Assembly (NCBI RefSeq): GCF_016863035.1
Contig: NZ_BOOC01000002.1
Location: 310,001-374,000, forward strand
From: Microbispora corallina
GTDB lineage: Bacteria; Actinomycetota; Actinomycetes; Streptosporangiales; Streptosporangiaceae
Direction: 5' to 3'
DNA: 64,000 bases
In this document: piece after piece, positions 7,985-16,682 of the stretch
Position numbering within the stretch: the stretch's first letter is position 1
How the letters are laid out: each line of letters starts with the position of its first letter
Made by a program: the position numbers and the translations under genes
The notes under the pieces: generated by a model
Database searches by the model: none
What the model was told of the DNA's origin: nothing
The model's input: only the letters and a program-made list of their open reading frames with translations

Positions 7985-8302
7985 ATGAAACCGCTCTCGC
8001 GGATCACCTCGGCCACCGTCGACGTCCTCGACGTGCTCCTGCAGAGCCAGGAGCCCCGCTGGGGGCTGGAGATCATCAAGGCGACCGGCAGGGCCTCCGG
8101 GACCGTCTACCCCATTCTCGACCGCCTGGAGCGCAGCGGATGGGTGGTCTCCATGTGGGAGGCCGACTCCGAGCGCAGGGGGCCGCGCAGGCGGCTCTAC
8201 CAGCTCACGGGCGACGCCGTTCCGGCCGCCCGGCGCGCGTGCGGCGCGCGCGACGCCGCCCGGGCCCCCGTCCGCCGTACGCTGCCGCAGCCCGGGACGT
8301 GA
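7985..8302 (+). CDS. PadR-family transcriptional regulator
   Basis: A 105-residue protein. The winged helix covers residues 5-85, with LDVLLQSQEPRWGLEIIKAT, then TGRASGTVYPILDRLERSGW as the recognition helix region and RRGPRRRLYQLTGDA as the wing. There is no long C-terminal Vir domain, so it is a short (subfamily 2-like) PadR. Two identical 13-bp sites just upstream suggest autoregulation. The membrane protein at 8304 follows directly and is probably cotranscribed and controlled. Confidence 0.88.
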   Translation: MKPLSRITSATVDVLDVLLQSQEPRWGLEIIKATGRASGTVYPILDRLERSGWVVSMWEADSERRGPRRRLYQLTGDAVPAARRACGARDAARAPVRRTLPQPGT

Positions 8303-8303
8303 C

Positions 8304-8810
8304 GTGAACCCCATCATCCGCGGGACGATCCTGGTGGCGGCCGCGGCCCTGCCCCGGCCCGGGCAGCGCGAGCGCTACCGCGAGCAGTGGCTCGCGGACG
8401 CCGTGGGCGCGGCCGAGCTGGGGATGAGCGGCCTGTCCGTCGCCCTCGGCGCCCTGAGGGCCGCCGTCGCGATGAACCTCACGGCGGGCGCCGCCCCGGC
8501 GCTGGGGCTCGCGGTCGTCCTCGTGATCGGCGGGATCCGCCTCGCGCTGACGCGGGAGGACTGGATCCCTGGCGCGGCCACGGCGCTGGCCGGCGTCGCG
8601 CTGCCGTTCCTCCTGATGATCATCCGCAGGTTCGGCCGGCCGTACGGACTCGGAGACTGGCGCGACCTGTTCGACCTGCGCAGGTCGGCCCTGTCGCGGC
8701 GTGGACCGTCGAGTGGCGGCCGGCGGGCCTGGATCGCCTCACTGGTCTTCGGCAGCCTGGTCCTCGTCACGGTGAGCGCCACGCTGCTCCTGCACACGTG
8801 GGGCATCTGA
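8304..8810 (+). CDS. Membrane protein following padR
   Basis: A 168-residue protein starting at GTG 8304, one base after the padR stop. The N-terminus LPRPGQRERYREQWLADAVG is a basic amphipathic stretch often found in short membrane proteins beside actinobacterial PadR genes. Hydrophobic segments follow at about 60-80, 88-110 and 145-163. Its role is unknown; the layout suggests the target of the PadR upstream. Confidence 0.7.
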   Translation: MNPIIRGTILVAAAALPRPGQRERYREQWLADAVGAAELGMSGLSVALGALRAAVAMNLTAGAAPALGLAVVLVIGGIRLALTREDWIPGAATALAGVALPFLLMIIRRFGRPYGLGDWRDLFDLRRSALSRRGPSSGGRRAWIASLVFGSLVLVTVSATLLLHTWGI

Positions 8811-8839
8811 ACCGTCACCGAGGCCCCGGATCGGCGGGG

Positions 8840-9472
8840 TCAGTACCCGATCGAGACGGCGGCGTTGATCGGTTCGTTGTGGAGCAGGCACTGCAGGATG
8901 CAGTCGGCCAGGTCGGCGCGCGAGACGCGGAGTGCGCCGCGCACGTTGCGGTCGACGGCGCTGCGGTAGGCGCCGGTGTGGGGTCCGTCGGTCAGCATCG
9001 GGGGACGCACGATCGTCCACTCCAGACCACTGGCGCGCACGACCTCCTCCATCCGGCGCTTGTCGGCGATGGTGTGCTTGAGCAGGTTGCCCAGGAGCGG
9101 CTTCATGATCAGGCGGGTGAGCGGGCCGTCGCCCTCGGTGGTGAGGGTGCCGGCGCTGACCACGACGAGCCGTCGGACGCGTACGATGCGCATGGCCTGG
9201 GCGATGCCGGCCGTCCCGGCGGCGCAGACGGTCGTCGGTACCCGCCCGTCGCGTGAGCCCAGCGCCGACACCACCGCGTCACAACCCTCGATGGCGGGGC
9301 GGAGCGTGGCGGGATCCGTCACGTCACCCCGCAGCACGGTCAGGTGAGGATGCGACTCGGTGAGCCGGGCCGGGTCGCGGACCACCGCGGTGACCTCGTC
9401 CCCCGCCTCGCAGGCCTGCCGGATCAACTGCCGGCCGGTGCCTCCGGTCGCACCGAAAAGCGCGATCTTCAT
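8840..9472 (-). CDS. NAD(P)-binding (SDR/NmrA-like) oxidoreductase
   Basis: A 210-residue protein from ATG 9472, with GGAGAAA upstream. The N-terminus MKIALFGATGGTGRQLIRQA holds the GxxGxxG dinucleotide-binding loop, and DAVVSALGSRDG and RLVVVSAG follow as in the atypical SDR/NmrA group (flavin reductase/biliverdin reductase B-like). No Tyr-x-x-x-Lys pair is obvious. The substrate is unknown. The gene converges on the padR-membrane protein pair. Confidence 0.85.
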   Translation of the reverse strand: MKIALFGATGGTGRQLIRQACEAGDEVTAVVRDPARLTESHPHLTVLRGDVTDPATLRPAIEGCDAVVSALGSRDGRVPTTVCAAGTAGIAQAMRIVRVRRLVVVSAGTLTTEGDGPLTRLIMKPLLGNLLKHTIADKRRMEEVVRASGLEWTIVRPPMLTDGPHTGAYRSAVDRNVRGALRVSRADLADCILQCLLHNEPINAAVSIGY

Positions 9473-9953
9473 CGTTTCTCCTCTGTCATGAACGGGATCG
9501 AGGCGGGACTGGCCCGGGTTCTTCGTGTTCGAGGTCTGGCAGCGCCGCCGCCTGCCGCGACAAGGGAAGGGCACCGTCGAGCGCGGCGCAGGCGGAGTCC
9601 GTGCGATGCCTCACGATGCCGGGCCCGGGCGGTCGTGTCGTCGGACATGGGAACGCATTCGCACTACCCCCGGCGGCGGCGTGGCCCGGCGACGGCTACA
9701 TCCGAGGGTGTAGCGCTGAGCTACATCTGTCACCTGATGTACGGCTCAGCGTGACCGTCTACCGTTCGGTCGTGGGCGGCAAGGGTCCGCACGTGCATCG
9801 CGTGACCCGGCGGAACGGGTGGACGGTCAACGGCCACGCCTTCGAGTCGCGATGGATCGACGCCCACCCCGAACTCGGCGGCGTCGAGTTCGGAAATCCC
9901 GCCGGCCCGGCTTCCAGGCCATCTGGCCGACATCCTCCCGGGAAGGATTCACC
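9473..9953. other. 480-bp gap with dyad symmetries, no convincing gene
   Basis: No frame here looks like a conserved protein. A GTG-started 68-codon frame at 9751-9957 is possible but atypical. Two dyads stand out: CTACA-N8-TGTAG at 9696-9713, and GCTGAGC/GCTCAGC arms (9715-9721, 9744-9750) enclosing TACATC/GATGTA (9722-9727, 9736-9741). The second would form a 13-bp hairpin with a 2-nt bulge. It may be an operator for the reductase gene at 9954 or the leader of a lost gene. Confidence 0.35.
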
Positions 9954-10409
9954 GTGAGCGCACACAGCACGATCTCGCGCAGTCATCGGGTGCGTAACCG
10001 CATCTTCGTCTTCCTGCACCGCGTCGGGCTGCCGATCGGCCCGATCCACCTGCTGACGGTCCCCGGCCGGAAGAGCGGCCTTCCGCGGACCACTCCGGTG
10101 GCCCCGGTGGTCGTCGACGGGGTGCACTACGTACTGCAGGCGTATCCGAACTCCGATTGGGCCAAGAACGCCCGGGCCGCGGGGCAGGGCGTGCTCACCC
10201 GCGGACGCCGGAGCCAGGCCGTGGACCTCGCGGAGGTCCCCGAGGCGCAGCGCGCCGACATCCTGCGGGAGTTCCCCCGCCAGAACCCCCTCGGTGTCCG
10301 TGCCTTCGTGCAGAACGGCCTGGTCGATTCCCCGTCTCCTGAGAGTTTCGCCGCGGCCGCCCCGCGCTGCACGCTGTTCAGCGCCACTCCGCGGGGGGCC
10401 CACACGTAG
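9954..10409 (+). CDS. Deazaflavin (F420)-dependent nitroreductase-family protein
   Basis: A 151-residue protein starting at GTG 9954, with GGAAGG about 8 nt upstream. LLTVPGRKSGLPRTTPVAPV is the hallmark cofactor-phosphate loop of the Ddn/Rv3547-like split-barrel family, and YVLQAYPNSDWAKNARAAG matches the second conserved block. Such proteins use F420H2 to reduce quinones and other acceptors near the membrane. The acceptor here is unknown. Confidence 0.85.
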   Translation: MSAHSTISRSHRVRNRIFVFLHRVGLPIGPIHLLTVPGRKSGLPRTTPVAPVVVDGVHYVLQAYPNSDWAKNARAAGQGVLTRGRRSQAVDLAEVPEAQRADILREFPRQNPLGVRAFVQNGLVDSPSPESFAAAAPRCTLFSATPRGAHT

Positions 10410-10710
10410 GAGACCTCCGCCCGCCACATTTCAGGGGCGCCGCCGCCGGCGGCGAGTAGGCCAGTCCTTCCGCGGTTGTTCTCGCCGGCGGGCTCGCCGA
10501 GTGGCTCGCCGCCGGAGCCGGGTGATGTGACGGCCCTGCCCCGTGAGCGCTCACGTCAACGAAGCACCTTTCACAGTGACCTCACCGCACCTGCTGCGAT
10601 CTTCAGAGCGAATAACCCGAACACCAATGTACGGATTAGTGCTAGCCTCGGAAGTCGTACACACGTGTTCGGGTTAATCATGCGCCCGTCCACGCAGGAG
10701 GGAGCAGGTC
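10410..10710 (+). promoter_or_regulatory. 300-bp gap: regulatory region of the MFS gene with a long two-part inverted repeat
   Basis: The gap has no gene. TAACCCGAACAC (10613-10624) and its exact inverse (10665-10676) flank a second exact pair, TGTACG (10628-10633) and CGTACA (10656-10661), each separated by three bases from the outer arm. The symmetric centre is 22 bp. The arrangement fits two regulator dimers flanking a promoter. GGAGGGAG at 10697-10704 is the ribosome site for ATG 10711. No TetR/MarR gene adjoins, so the cognate regulator is unidentified. Confidence 0.5.
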
Positions 10711-12144
10711 ATGGCCGCTACGTCACCGTCGCCGATCTCCACCGGCCGGGACCACCCCGGGCCACCCGGCCCGCGCCGGTGGTGGCTGCTGGGGCTGTTG
10801 AGCGTCGCGCAGTTCATGCTCGTTCTCGATGTGACCGTCGTGAACGTGGCGCTGCCCGACATCGGCGCCGACCTGGCACTGCAGGGCGGAGTCGTGCCAT
10901 GGGTGCTGACGGCCTACACGCTGGCGTTCGGTGGTCTCATGCTGCTCGGCGGCCGCGCCGCCGACATGTCCGGCGCTCGCCGCGTGCTCCTCGGCGGTCT
11001 GACGATCTTCGTCCTCGCGTCGCTGGTCAGCGGACTCGCGGCTGACGCCACGATGCTCCTGGCCGGCCGAGCGGCGCAGGGCGTCGGCGCGGCGCTGATG
11101 TCGCCGGCGGCGCTGTCGGTGATCACCACGACCTTCGCCGGCGAGGACCGGTCCAGGGCGCTGGGCGTATGGGCGGCGATCGGCGGCGCCGGCTCGGCCC
11201 TGGGCGTGATCCTCGGCGGCCTGCTGACGTCCGGCCCAGGCTGGCGGTGGGTGTTCTTCATCAACGTGCCCGCCGGGCTGGCGATCCTGGCGCTCCTGCC
11301 CACGCTGATCCCCGCCAGCCGGCGGCACCTGGCCGCTACCGGCCGGGTGGACGTCGCCGGTGCGCTCTCGGTCACCCTCGCCACCGGCGCCGCCATCTAC
11401 GGACTGATCAACGCCGGCGGGCACGGCTGGCTCGCGGGCTCGACGCTCCTGTCATTGGCCGCCGCGGTCCTGCTCTACGGAGTGTTCGCGGTGGTCGAGC
11501 GCGGGGCCGCCACACCGCTGATGCCGTTGCGGGTGCTGACCCGCCGCCCGGTCGTGGCCGGGGCGTCACTGATGCTGGTCGCCACCGGCCTGTTGGTGAG
11601 CGCGTTCTTCCTCGGGTCGTTCTATCTCCAGCGTCTTCACGGCTACAGCGCCGCGACGACCGGCCTGGCCTTCCTGCCGATCGCGCTCGGGACGACCATC
11701 GGGGCCCACACGGGCAGCCGCGCCGTCACGCACCTCGACGGACGTGTGCTCGCCGCCGGCTCACTGACCGTCACCGCGGCCGGATGCGGGCTGGCGGCCG
11801 GTGCCGGCGGGCCCGCCCTGCTGATCGCCGGGCTCACCCTGGCGGCGATCGGTGTCGGCGCCGCGCTGGTCACGGCGGTCACCGCGGCGCTGACCGCCGT
11901 CGCTCCTGACGAGGCGGGAACGCGCTCGGGCATCGTGAACACCTTCCACGAACTCGGCGGCGCGCTCGGGGTCGCCGTCCTGTCCACGGTCGCCGCCGGC
12001 GGCGTGACCGGCGAGGTCAGCGCGACCGGCGTCGCCCTGGCCTTCACGGTCGGCGCCGTCGCAGCTCTGGCGGCCGCCGCGCTGAGCGTGTTCGTCGTAC
12101 CCCCGGGAGTCGCACCCGCCGGTGCGACACCGCACGCCCACTGA
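10711..12144 (+). CDS. MFS drug exporter, DHA2 (EmrB/QacA) type
   Basis: A 477-residue protein with about 14 predicted membrane segments. LDVTVVNVALPDIGADL is the signature in helix 1, LGGRAADMSGARRVLLGG is the MFS loop 2-3 motif, and GWRWVFFINVPAG is typical of the DHA2 group. It likely extrudes hydrophobic toxic compounds by proton antiport. A membrane protein follows 83 bp downstream. The promoter carries a long inverted repeat, indicating regulated expression. Confidence 0.92.
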   Translation: MAATSPSPISTGRDHPGPPGPRRWWLLGLLSVAQFMLVLDVTVVNVALPDIGADLALQGGVVPWVLTAYTLAFGGLMLLGGRAADMSGARRVLLGGLTIFVLASLVSGLAADATMLLAGRAAQGVGAALMSPAALSVITTTFAGEDRSRALGVWAAIGGAGSALGVILGGLLTSGPGWRWVFFINVPAGLAILALLPTLIPASRRHLAATGRVDVAGALSVTLATGAAIYGLINAGGHGWLAGSTLLSLAAAVLLYGVFAVVERGAATPLMPLRVLTRRPVVAGASLMLVATGLLVSAFFLGSFYLQRLHGYSAATTGLAFLPIALGTTIGAHTGSRAVTHLDGRVLAAGSLTVTAAGCGLAAGAGGPALLIAGLTLAAIGVGAALVTAVTAALTAVAPDEAGTRSGIVNTFHELGGALGVAVLSTVAAGGVTGEVSATGVALAFTVGAVAALAAAALSVFVVPPGVAPAGATPHAH

Positions 12145-12227
12145 CGCCGACCCGCCGTCGCAGCCGAGCCGTACGCGGGCGCGTCGACGGCACGCCGATC
12201 CGAACACGACCCTTGAGGAGAACGACG

Positions 12228-12929
12228 ATGAACGCCCACCGCCCGGCGCGCGACGACGCCGGCACCATGACCCCTCCCCGTCCCCTTCGCCGGCCCGGCA
12301 TCGAGGACGGCACCCGGTATATGCGGATGATGGTGAACCTCACCGCGATGATCGGGGGCCCGCTGTTCCTGCTCACCGTCATCCTGCACCCGGCCCGCGA
12401 CGGGCACGACATCGCGGCGCACGCCCAGTGGTACGCGTTCACCCACTCCATGGAGGCCATCAGCCTGCTGGTCCAGGCGACCTGCCTGGCCGGCGTCCTG
12501 GCTCTGGGCATGCGCGAGTTCGGTTCGCGCGGACTCGCGGCGCTGTACACCGCTCTGGCCGGCACCATGTTGTGGTTCGGTCTCATCGTCTTCGACGGCG
12601 GCCACAACCCGGTGACGGCCAAGTACGCGCCCGACCTCGTGCACACCTCCAAGGACATCGACGTCGAGGGCGGCATCATCGTGCTGGCGGCGAACATCGT
12701 CTTCCCTCTGGGATACGTGCTGCTCGCCCTGCTGCTCAACCGGTACGGACAGCGGTTGACCGGCCTGCTCCTGGGATTCGGCGGCGTCGTCTACGCGATC
12801 GGCGGCACCGCGGCGCTGTTCGGCTTCGGACCGCACTCGATGGTCACGTCGGTCTTCGAGATCGTCGGCGCCGCGCCGTACGCGGTGGGATACGTGCTGC
12901 TCGGCCGCAGCTTCGCACGAGCCGGCTGA
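12228..12929 (+). CDS. Multi-pass membrane protein
   Basis: A 233-residue protein from ATG 12228, with GAGGAG upstream. After a 40-residue soluble N-terminus there are about six hydrophobic segments, the first being MVNLTAMIGGPLFLLTVIL and the last near the C-terminus. I do not recognise the family. It follows the MFS gene in the same direction and may be part of its transcript. Confidence 0.7.
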   Translation: MNAHRPARDDAGTMTPPRPLRRPGIEDGTRYMRMMVNLTAMIGGPLFLLTVILHPARDGHDIAAHAQWYAFTHSMEAISLLVQATCLAGVLALGMREFGSRGLAALYTALAGTMLWFGLIVFDGGHNPVTAKYAPDLVHTSKDIDVEGGIIVLAANIVFPLGYVLLALLLNRYGQRLTGLLLGFGGVVYAIGGTAALFGFGPHSMVTSVFEIVGAAPYAVGYVLLGRSFARAG

Positions 12930-12960
12930 GCAGCTCCGGTGCCGTCGTCGGCGGGGACGT

Positions 12961-13992
12961 CTAGAACACCGGGATGATGTCCTCGGGATCGACGACGTCC
13001 ACCGCGACGCCCTCGATGTCCAGCTCGGGGATCGCGGGGAACTCGATGCCCCACCGCTCGACGATCGCCCGCACCCGGGCCATGGCCAGCCGCCAGTTGT
13101 CGGCCTGCTCGTCGTACGAGAGCACGCCGAGCCCGCCCTCGCGGGCGTGGTCCATGAGGACGCGGTGGTTGTGCAGGAAGTACGGCGGCAGCTCCCAGAA
13201 GCCGCCCGGCGGCTCCCAGAGGATCATCGACAGGAACACGAACCCGGCCCGCAGCTGACGGGTGATGAGGCCGCGGACGTCGTCGGTGAGCCCGGGCCAC
13301 TCGTTCTCCAGGATCGTCATGCAGATCTGCAGGTGCCGGGACTCGTCCCGGCCGATCTTGTGGAACATGTCCGAGAACAGCGGGTGGACCGTCCCCGACG
13401 CCATGCCGCGAAACAGCGTGGAGGCCGCCATCTCGCCCATCATGAAGCTGGTGAACAGCACGGCCAGGGAGTACTTCCCCACGGCCGTGGTGTAGCCGTT
13501 CCAGTACCGGCCGCCGTTGTGGTAGAGCCAGCCGATGTTGTTGTGCGCGGCCCGCTCCAGGTCGGTCCGGGGCTCCCAGTCGAGCGGCCCGCCGGGCCAC
13601 AGCAGGGCGATGGCCCGCTGGCAGCACTCCTCGTGGTTCATCTCGTCACGGGTGATGGAGAAGAAGCACTTGCGGACCGGGTCCTCCTCGTGCTTCTCGA
13701 ACGCCTGGATCGTGGCGCGGGCGAACACGGCCGGCCCGGAGGCGTCGAAGTTGGCCAGCACGGAGAACCAGTACATGATCCCGAGCCGCTGCTCGGGCGT
13801 GAAGCCGTCCGGGTCGAGCAGGTCCCACGGCAGGTCGGCGGGGTTCCAGACCATGCGCTTGGACTTCTCGTAGATGGCCGCCAGCTTCTCGGTCTCCACC
13901 CGCCATTCCATCGGGTAGATGTTCGGCTGCGGGATCTCGGGCGCAGGCCAGAATCCGCCCTCCGGGATCGTGACGTCCGCCAATCCCCTCAC
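12961..13992 (-). CDS. R2-like ferritin-fold diiron protein
   Basis: A 343-residue helical protein. Candidate metal ligands follow the class I ribonucleotide reductase R2 order: Asp83 (NFDASG), Glu117-x-x-His120 (DEMNHEE), Glu187 (MMGEMAAS) and Glu217-x-x-His220 (RDESRHLQ). This suggests an oxygen-activating dinuclear site (Fe/Fe or Mn/Fe). It is not a normal NrdB: no NrdA neighbour is present and the C-terminal tail differs. The start is GTG 13992, with TTG 13983 as an alternative. An R2-like oxidase or N-oxygenase is conceivable; the substrate is unknown. Confidence 0.7.
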   Translation of the reverse strand: MRGLADVTIPEGGFWPAPEIPQPNIYPMEWRVETEKLAAIYEKSKRMVWNPADLPWDLLDPDGFTPEQRLGIMYWFSVLANFDASGPAVFARATIQAFEKHEEDPVRKCFFSITRDEMNHEECCQRAIALLWPGGPLDWEPRTDLERAAHNNIGWLYHNGGRYWNGYTTAVGKYSLAVLFTSFMMGEMAASTLFRGMASGTVHPLFSDMFHKIGRDESRHLQICMTILENEWPGLTDDVRGLITRQLRAGFVFLSMILWEPPGGFWELPPYFLHNHRVLMDHAREGGLGVLSYDEQADNWRLAMARVRAIVERWGIEFPAIPELDIEGVAVDVVDPEDIIPVF

Positions 13993-14053
13993 CCTCCCGC
14001 GCCGCGACGATATGACACCGACGTCCCCATCCTGCGCCCCGGCGTCACACGAT

Positions 14054-14686
14054 TCAAGCCCCGGCGGGACGGGGATCGGCGGCCCCGCGCAGCAGACCGG
14101 ACGCCAGCGTCCGCATGCCGGCCGCGAGCCGGTCGGCCTCCCCCTGCCGCAGCATACGCACGACGGAGTCGTTGTGGAGGGACCCGATGAGGACGTGCGC
14201 CAGCACGTCGGCGTCCAGATCCGGCCGGGCCTGCGCGATCAGCGCCGACATGTGGCCGTGCCAGAAGAGGTAGACGGGGTTCGCCTCGCGGTCCCCCTCG
14301 GCGTGGCGCCGGTTGGCCAGGGCGTGCTCGTGCGCCGCCATCAGGCCGACGTTGCCGTCCACCAGACGGACGATCGCGTCCACGAACGCCTCCAGCCGGT
14401 CGGCGGGCGGAGCCCCTGGCCCGAGCGGCGGGGGTCCCGACGTGACGGCCTCGCGGAGGGCGAGCACCCGCTGCTCGATCAGCGCCCACATCAGTCCCGT
14501 ACGGCTGCCGAAGCGGTGGAAGACCGTGCCCTTGCTCACGCCCGCGGCCGCGGCCACATCCTCGAGCGAGACCTGGTCGGGCCCGTGCCGCCGCAGCAGG
14601 TCCTCGGCCGCCTCCAGGATCGCGCGCCGGTTGCGGGCCGCGTCGGCGCGCTCGCGGCGCTGCTCGCCCACCCGCCTCCTCCTCAC
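14054..14686 (-). CDS. TetR-family regulator
   Basis: A 210-residue protein. The HTH covers residues 15-65 (RRAILEAAEDLLRRHG, VSLEDVAAAAGVSKGTVFHR), followed by a helical ligand-binding C-terminus. It is divergent from the quinone oxidoreductase at 14769, and two near-identical 16-bp inverted sites lie between them. It is probably the repressor of itself and that enzyme. Confidence 0.9.
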   Translation of the reverse strand: MRRRRVGEQRRERADAARNRRAILEAAEDLLRRHGPDQVSLEDVAAAAGVSKGTVFHRFGSRTGLMWALIEQRVLALREAVTSGPPPLGPGAPPADRLEAFVDAIVRLVDGNVGLMAAHEHALANRRHAEGDREANPVYLFWHGHMSALIAQARPDLDADVLAHVLIGSLHNDSVVRMLRQGEADRLAAGMRTLASGLLRGAADPRPAGA

Positions 14687-14698
14687 CCGGCCCGTGAC

Positions 14699-14754
14699 AA
14701 CTGAACCGCCGGTCCATATAGTACTGCCGAGCGAAGTTGACCGGTGGTTCAGTT
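14699..14754. promoter_or_regulatory. Paired TetR operators in divergent promoter
   Basis: AACTGAACCGCCGGTC at 14699-14714 is matched at 15 of 16 positions by the inverse of 14739-14754, with 24 bp between. Each half also contains an internal dyad (ACCGNCGGT-like). One site flanks the regulator's start side and the other the oxidoreductase's, so one TetR could control both genes. Confidence 0.6.
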
Positions 14755-14768
14755 AGAGAGGTGGCGCC

Positions 14769-15737
14769 GTGCGCGCGATCGTCATGCACGAACCGGGAGG
14801 GCCGGAGGTCCTGCGGCCGGAGGAGGTCCCTGAGCCGTCGCCGGGCCCGGGGCAGGTGGTCATCCGGGTCGAGGCGGCCGGGGTGGGCTACGCCGACACG
14901 CTGCTGCGCGCCCGCGGCTTCCCCCTGCCCGTCCCGCTGCCGGCGGTCTTCGGCTTCGAGGCGGCCGGAACGGTGACGGAGACGGGCGACAGGGTGGATC
15001 CGGCGCTCGTGGGCACCCGGGTGGTCACGCTGCGGCTCGGCGGGGACGGCGGCACCTACGCCGAGTACGCGAGGGCGGAGGCGGACTCCCTGACCGTCGT
15101 CCCGGATCCGGTGACACCCGCCGACGCCGTGGCGGTCGCCGTCCAGGGCGCCGTGGCGCTCACGCTGGTGCGCGAGGCGCGCCTGACGGGGAGCGAGACG
15201 GTGCTGGTCGAGGTCGCGGCGGGCGGCGTCGGGGCGTACCTCACCCAGCTCGCCCCCGCGATGGGGGCTAGCCGTGTGATCGCCACCGCCGGAAGCGCCG
15301 GGAAACGGCGGCAGGCGGAGGACCTGGGGGCGGACCTCGTCCTCGACCACACCGACCCCGGCTGGACGGACCGGGTCGCCGAGGCGGGCGGCACCCTCGA
15401 CGTCGTCTTCGAGTCGATCGGGGGCGCCTCGGCCGGACGACTCCTCGACGCGATGACGCCCGGCAGCGGGCGGATGCTGCTCTACGGCGTCCTCGACGGC
15501 CCGCCCGCCGTCGCCCCGATGGACCTGCTCCGCCGGGGGCTGACGCTCGCCGGGTGCGGCGGCCTCACGGGATGGGCCCTGCGTGTCCAGGAGGCCCGGG
15601 CCGAGGTGCTGGACATGCTGGCGGCGGGGCGGCTGCGCCCGTGGGTCGACAGCGTCCTGCCCCTGGAGGAGGCGGCCGCCGCGCACCGGCGCATCGAGGA
15701 GCGCGCGGCCTCCGGGAAGATCGTCCTCGTCCCCTGA
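14769..15737 (+). CDS. Zinc-free quinone oxidoreductase (MDR family)
   Basis: A 322-residue medium-chain dehydrogenase of the QOR type. The N-terminus MRAIVMHEPGGPEVLRPEEV and GVGYADTLLRARG are characteristic, and the NADPH loop is VEVAAGGVGAYLTQLAPAMG. The structural- and catalytic-zinc Cys sets are missing. It likely reduces quinones or alpha,beta-unsaturated carbonyls with NADPH. It is controlled with the divergent TetR. Confidence 0.9.
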   Translation: MRAIVMHEPGGPEVLRPEEVPEPSPGPGQVVIRVEAAGVGYADTLLRARGFPLPVPLPAVFGFEAAGTVTETGDRVDPALVGTRVVTLRLGGDGGTYAEYARAEADSLTVVPDPVTPADAVAVAVQGAVALTLVREARLTGSETVLVEVAAGGVGAYLTQLAPAMGASRVIATAGSAGKRRQAEDLGADLVLDHTDPGWTDRVAEAGGTLDVVFESIGGASAGRLLDAMTPGSGRMLLYGVLDGPPAVAPMDLLRRGLTLAGCGGLTGWALRVQEARAEVLDMLAAGRLRPWVDSVLPLEEAAAAHRRIEERAASGKIVLVP

Positions 15738-15743
15738 GCGGGC

Positions 15744-16682
15744 TCACCTCGGCGCTCCCCTGCTGACCTGGGTGACGGCCACGCAGACCAGGACGGCGAG
15801 AGCGGCGGCGACGGTGGCGGCGCCGAACCGCTCGCCCAGCAGCCACCACGCCCACACCAGCGTGAGCAGCGGCTGGGCGAGCTGGATCTGCCCGGCCCTG
15901 GCGATACCGCCCATCGCGAGCCCGGCGTACCAGGGGACGAAGCCCAGGAACATGGACACCAGGCCGGCGTACGCGAACCCGGCCAGCGACACGGCGGTGA
16001 GCCGGGGGTGCGTGGTCAGCGCGAGGACGGCCGTCACCGGGACCGTGACCGGCGCGGCCAGCACGACCGCGTACGAGATGACCCGCCAGCCGGGGGTCTG
16101 CCTGGCCAGGCGGCCGCCCTCCGTGTAGCCCACGGCCGCCGACAGCAGCGCGAGCACGAGCAGCGCGTCCGCCCCGGCGAAGCGGCCGGTCCCCCGCGTG
16201 AGGGTGAACACGGTGATCGACAGCGCGCCCGCCGCGCACGCGGCCCAGAACAGGGGGCGCGGCCGCTCCCCCGCCCTCAGTACGGCGAACGCCGCCGTCG
16301 CCGCGGGCAGCAGCCCGATGACGACGGCCGAGTGGGCCGCGCTCGCGCCGCCGTGCAGGGCCAGCCCGCTGAACAGCGGGAAGCCCACGACCACGCCCAG
16401 CACGATCAGGGCGTACGACCGCAGGTGGGAGCGGGGAGGCAGCAGGGGCGCCCCGGCGGCCGCGAGACAGGCGGCCGCGGCGACCGCCGCGAGGGCGGCC
16501 CGGCCGATGGCGACCAGGTACGGGTCGAACCCCCGCATCGCGAAGACGGTGGCAGGGAACGAGCCGGAGAACGCGGCCATCCCCGCCCCCGCCAGCAGGC
16601 TCCCCTGCCAGGCCCGGCGCCGGGGCGTCCGCTCCCGCACCGCTACCGGCGGTATGGCGATAGCGCTATCGTCAGCTTTCAT
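15744..16682 (-). CDS. EamA/DMT-type transporter
   Basis: A 312-residue protein with about ten membrane segments and two EamA halves (first half MAAFSGSFPATVFAMRG onward, second half VISYAVVLAAP to WWLLGERFG). This is the size of drug/metabolite exporters. ATG 16682 overlaps the ATG of the divergent MocR gene by two bases, so the first codons contain half of the shared operator. The MocR neighbour suggests a role with amino acids or vitamin B6-related compounds, but that is inference. Confidence 0.88.
   Translation of the reverse strand: MKADDSAIAIPPVAVRERTPRRRAWQGSLLAGAGMAAFSGSFPATVFAMRGFDPYLVAIGRAALAAVAAAACLAAAGAPLLPPRSHLRSYALIVLGVVVGFPLFSGLALHGGASAAHSAVVIGLLPAATAAFAVLRAGERPRPLFWAACAAGALSITVFTLTRGTGRFAGADALLVLALLSAAVGYTEGGRLARQTPGWRVISYAVVLAAPVTVPVTAVLALTTHPRLTAVSLAGFAYAGLVSMFLGFVPWYAGLAMGGIARAGQIQLAQPLLTLVWAWWLLGERFGAATVAAALAVLVCVAVTQVSRGAPR

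Noticed and set aside
9751-9957. 68-codon GTG-started frame before the F420-type reductase
   Set aside because: No ribosome site, Pro/Gly/Arg-rich end and no recognisable fold; kept only as a note in the gap entry.
16198-16680. Upstream extension of the MocR frame
   Set aside because: It is antisense to the EamA transporter and lacks domain features; the GntR domain begins at 16681.
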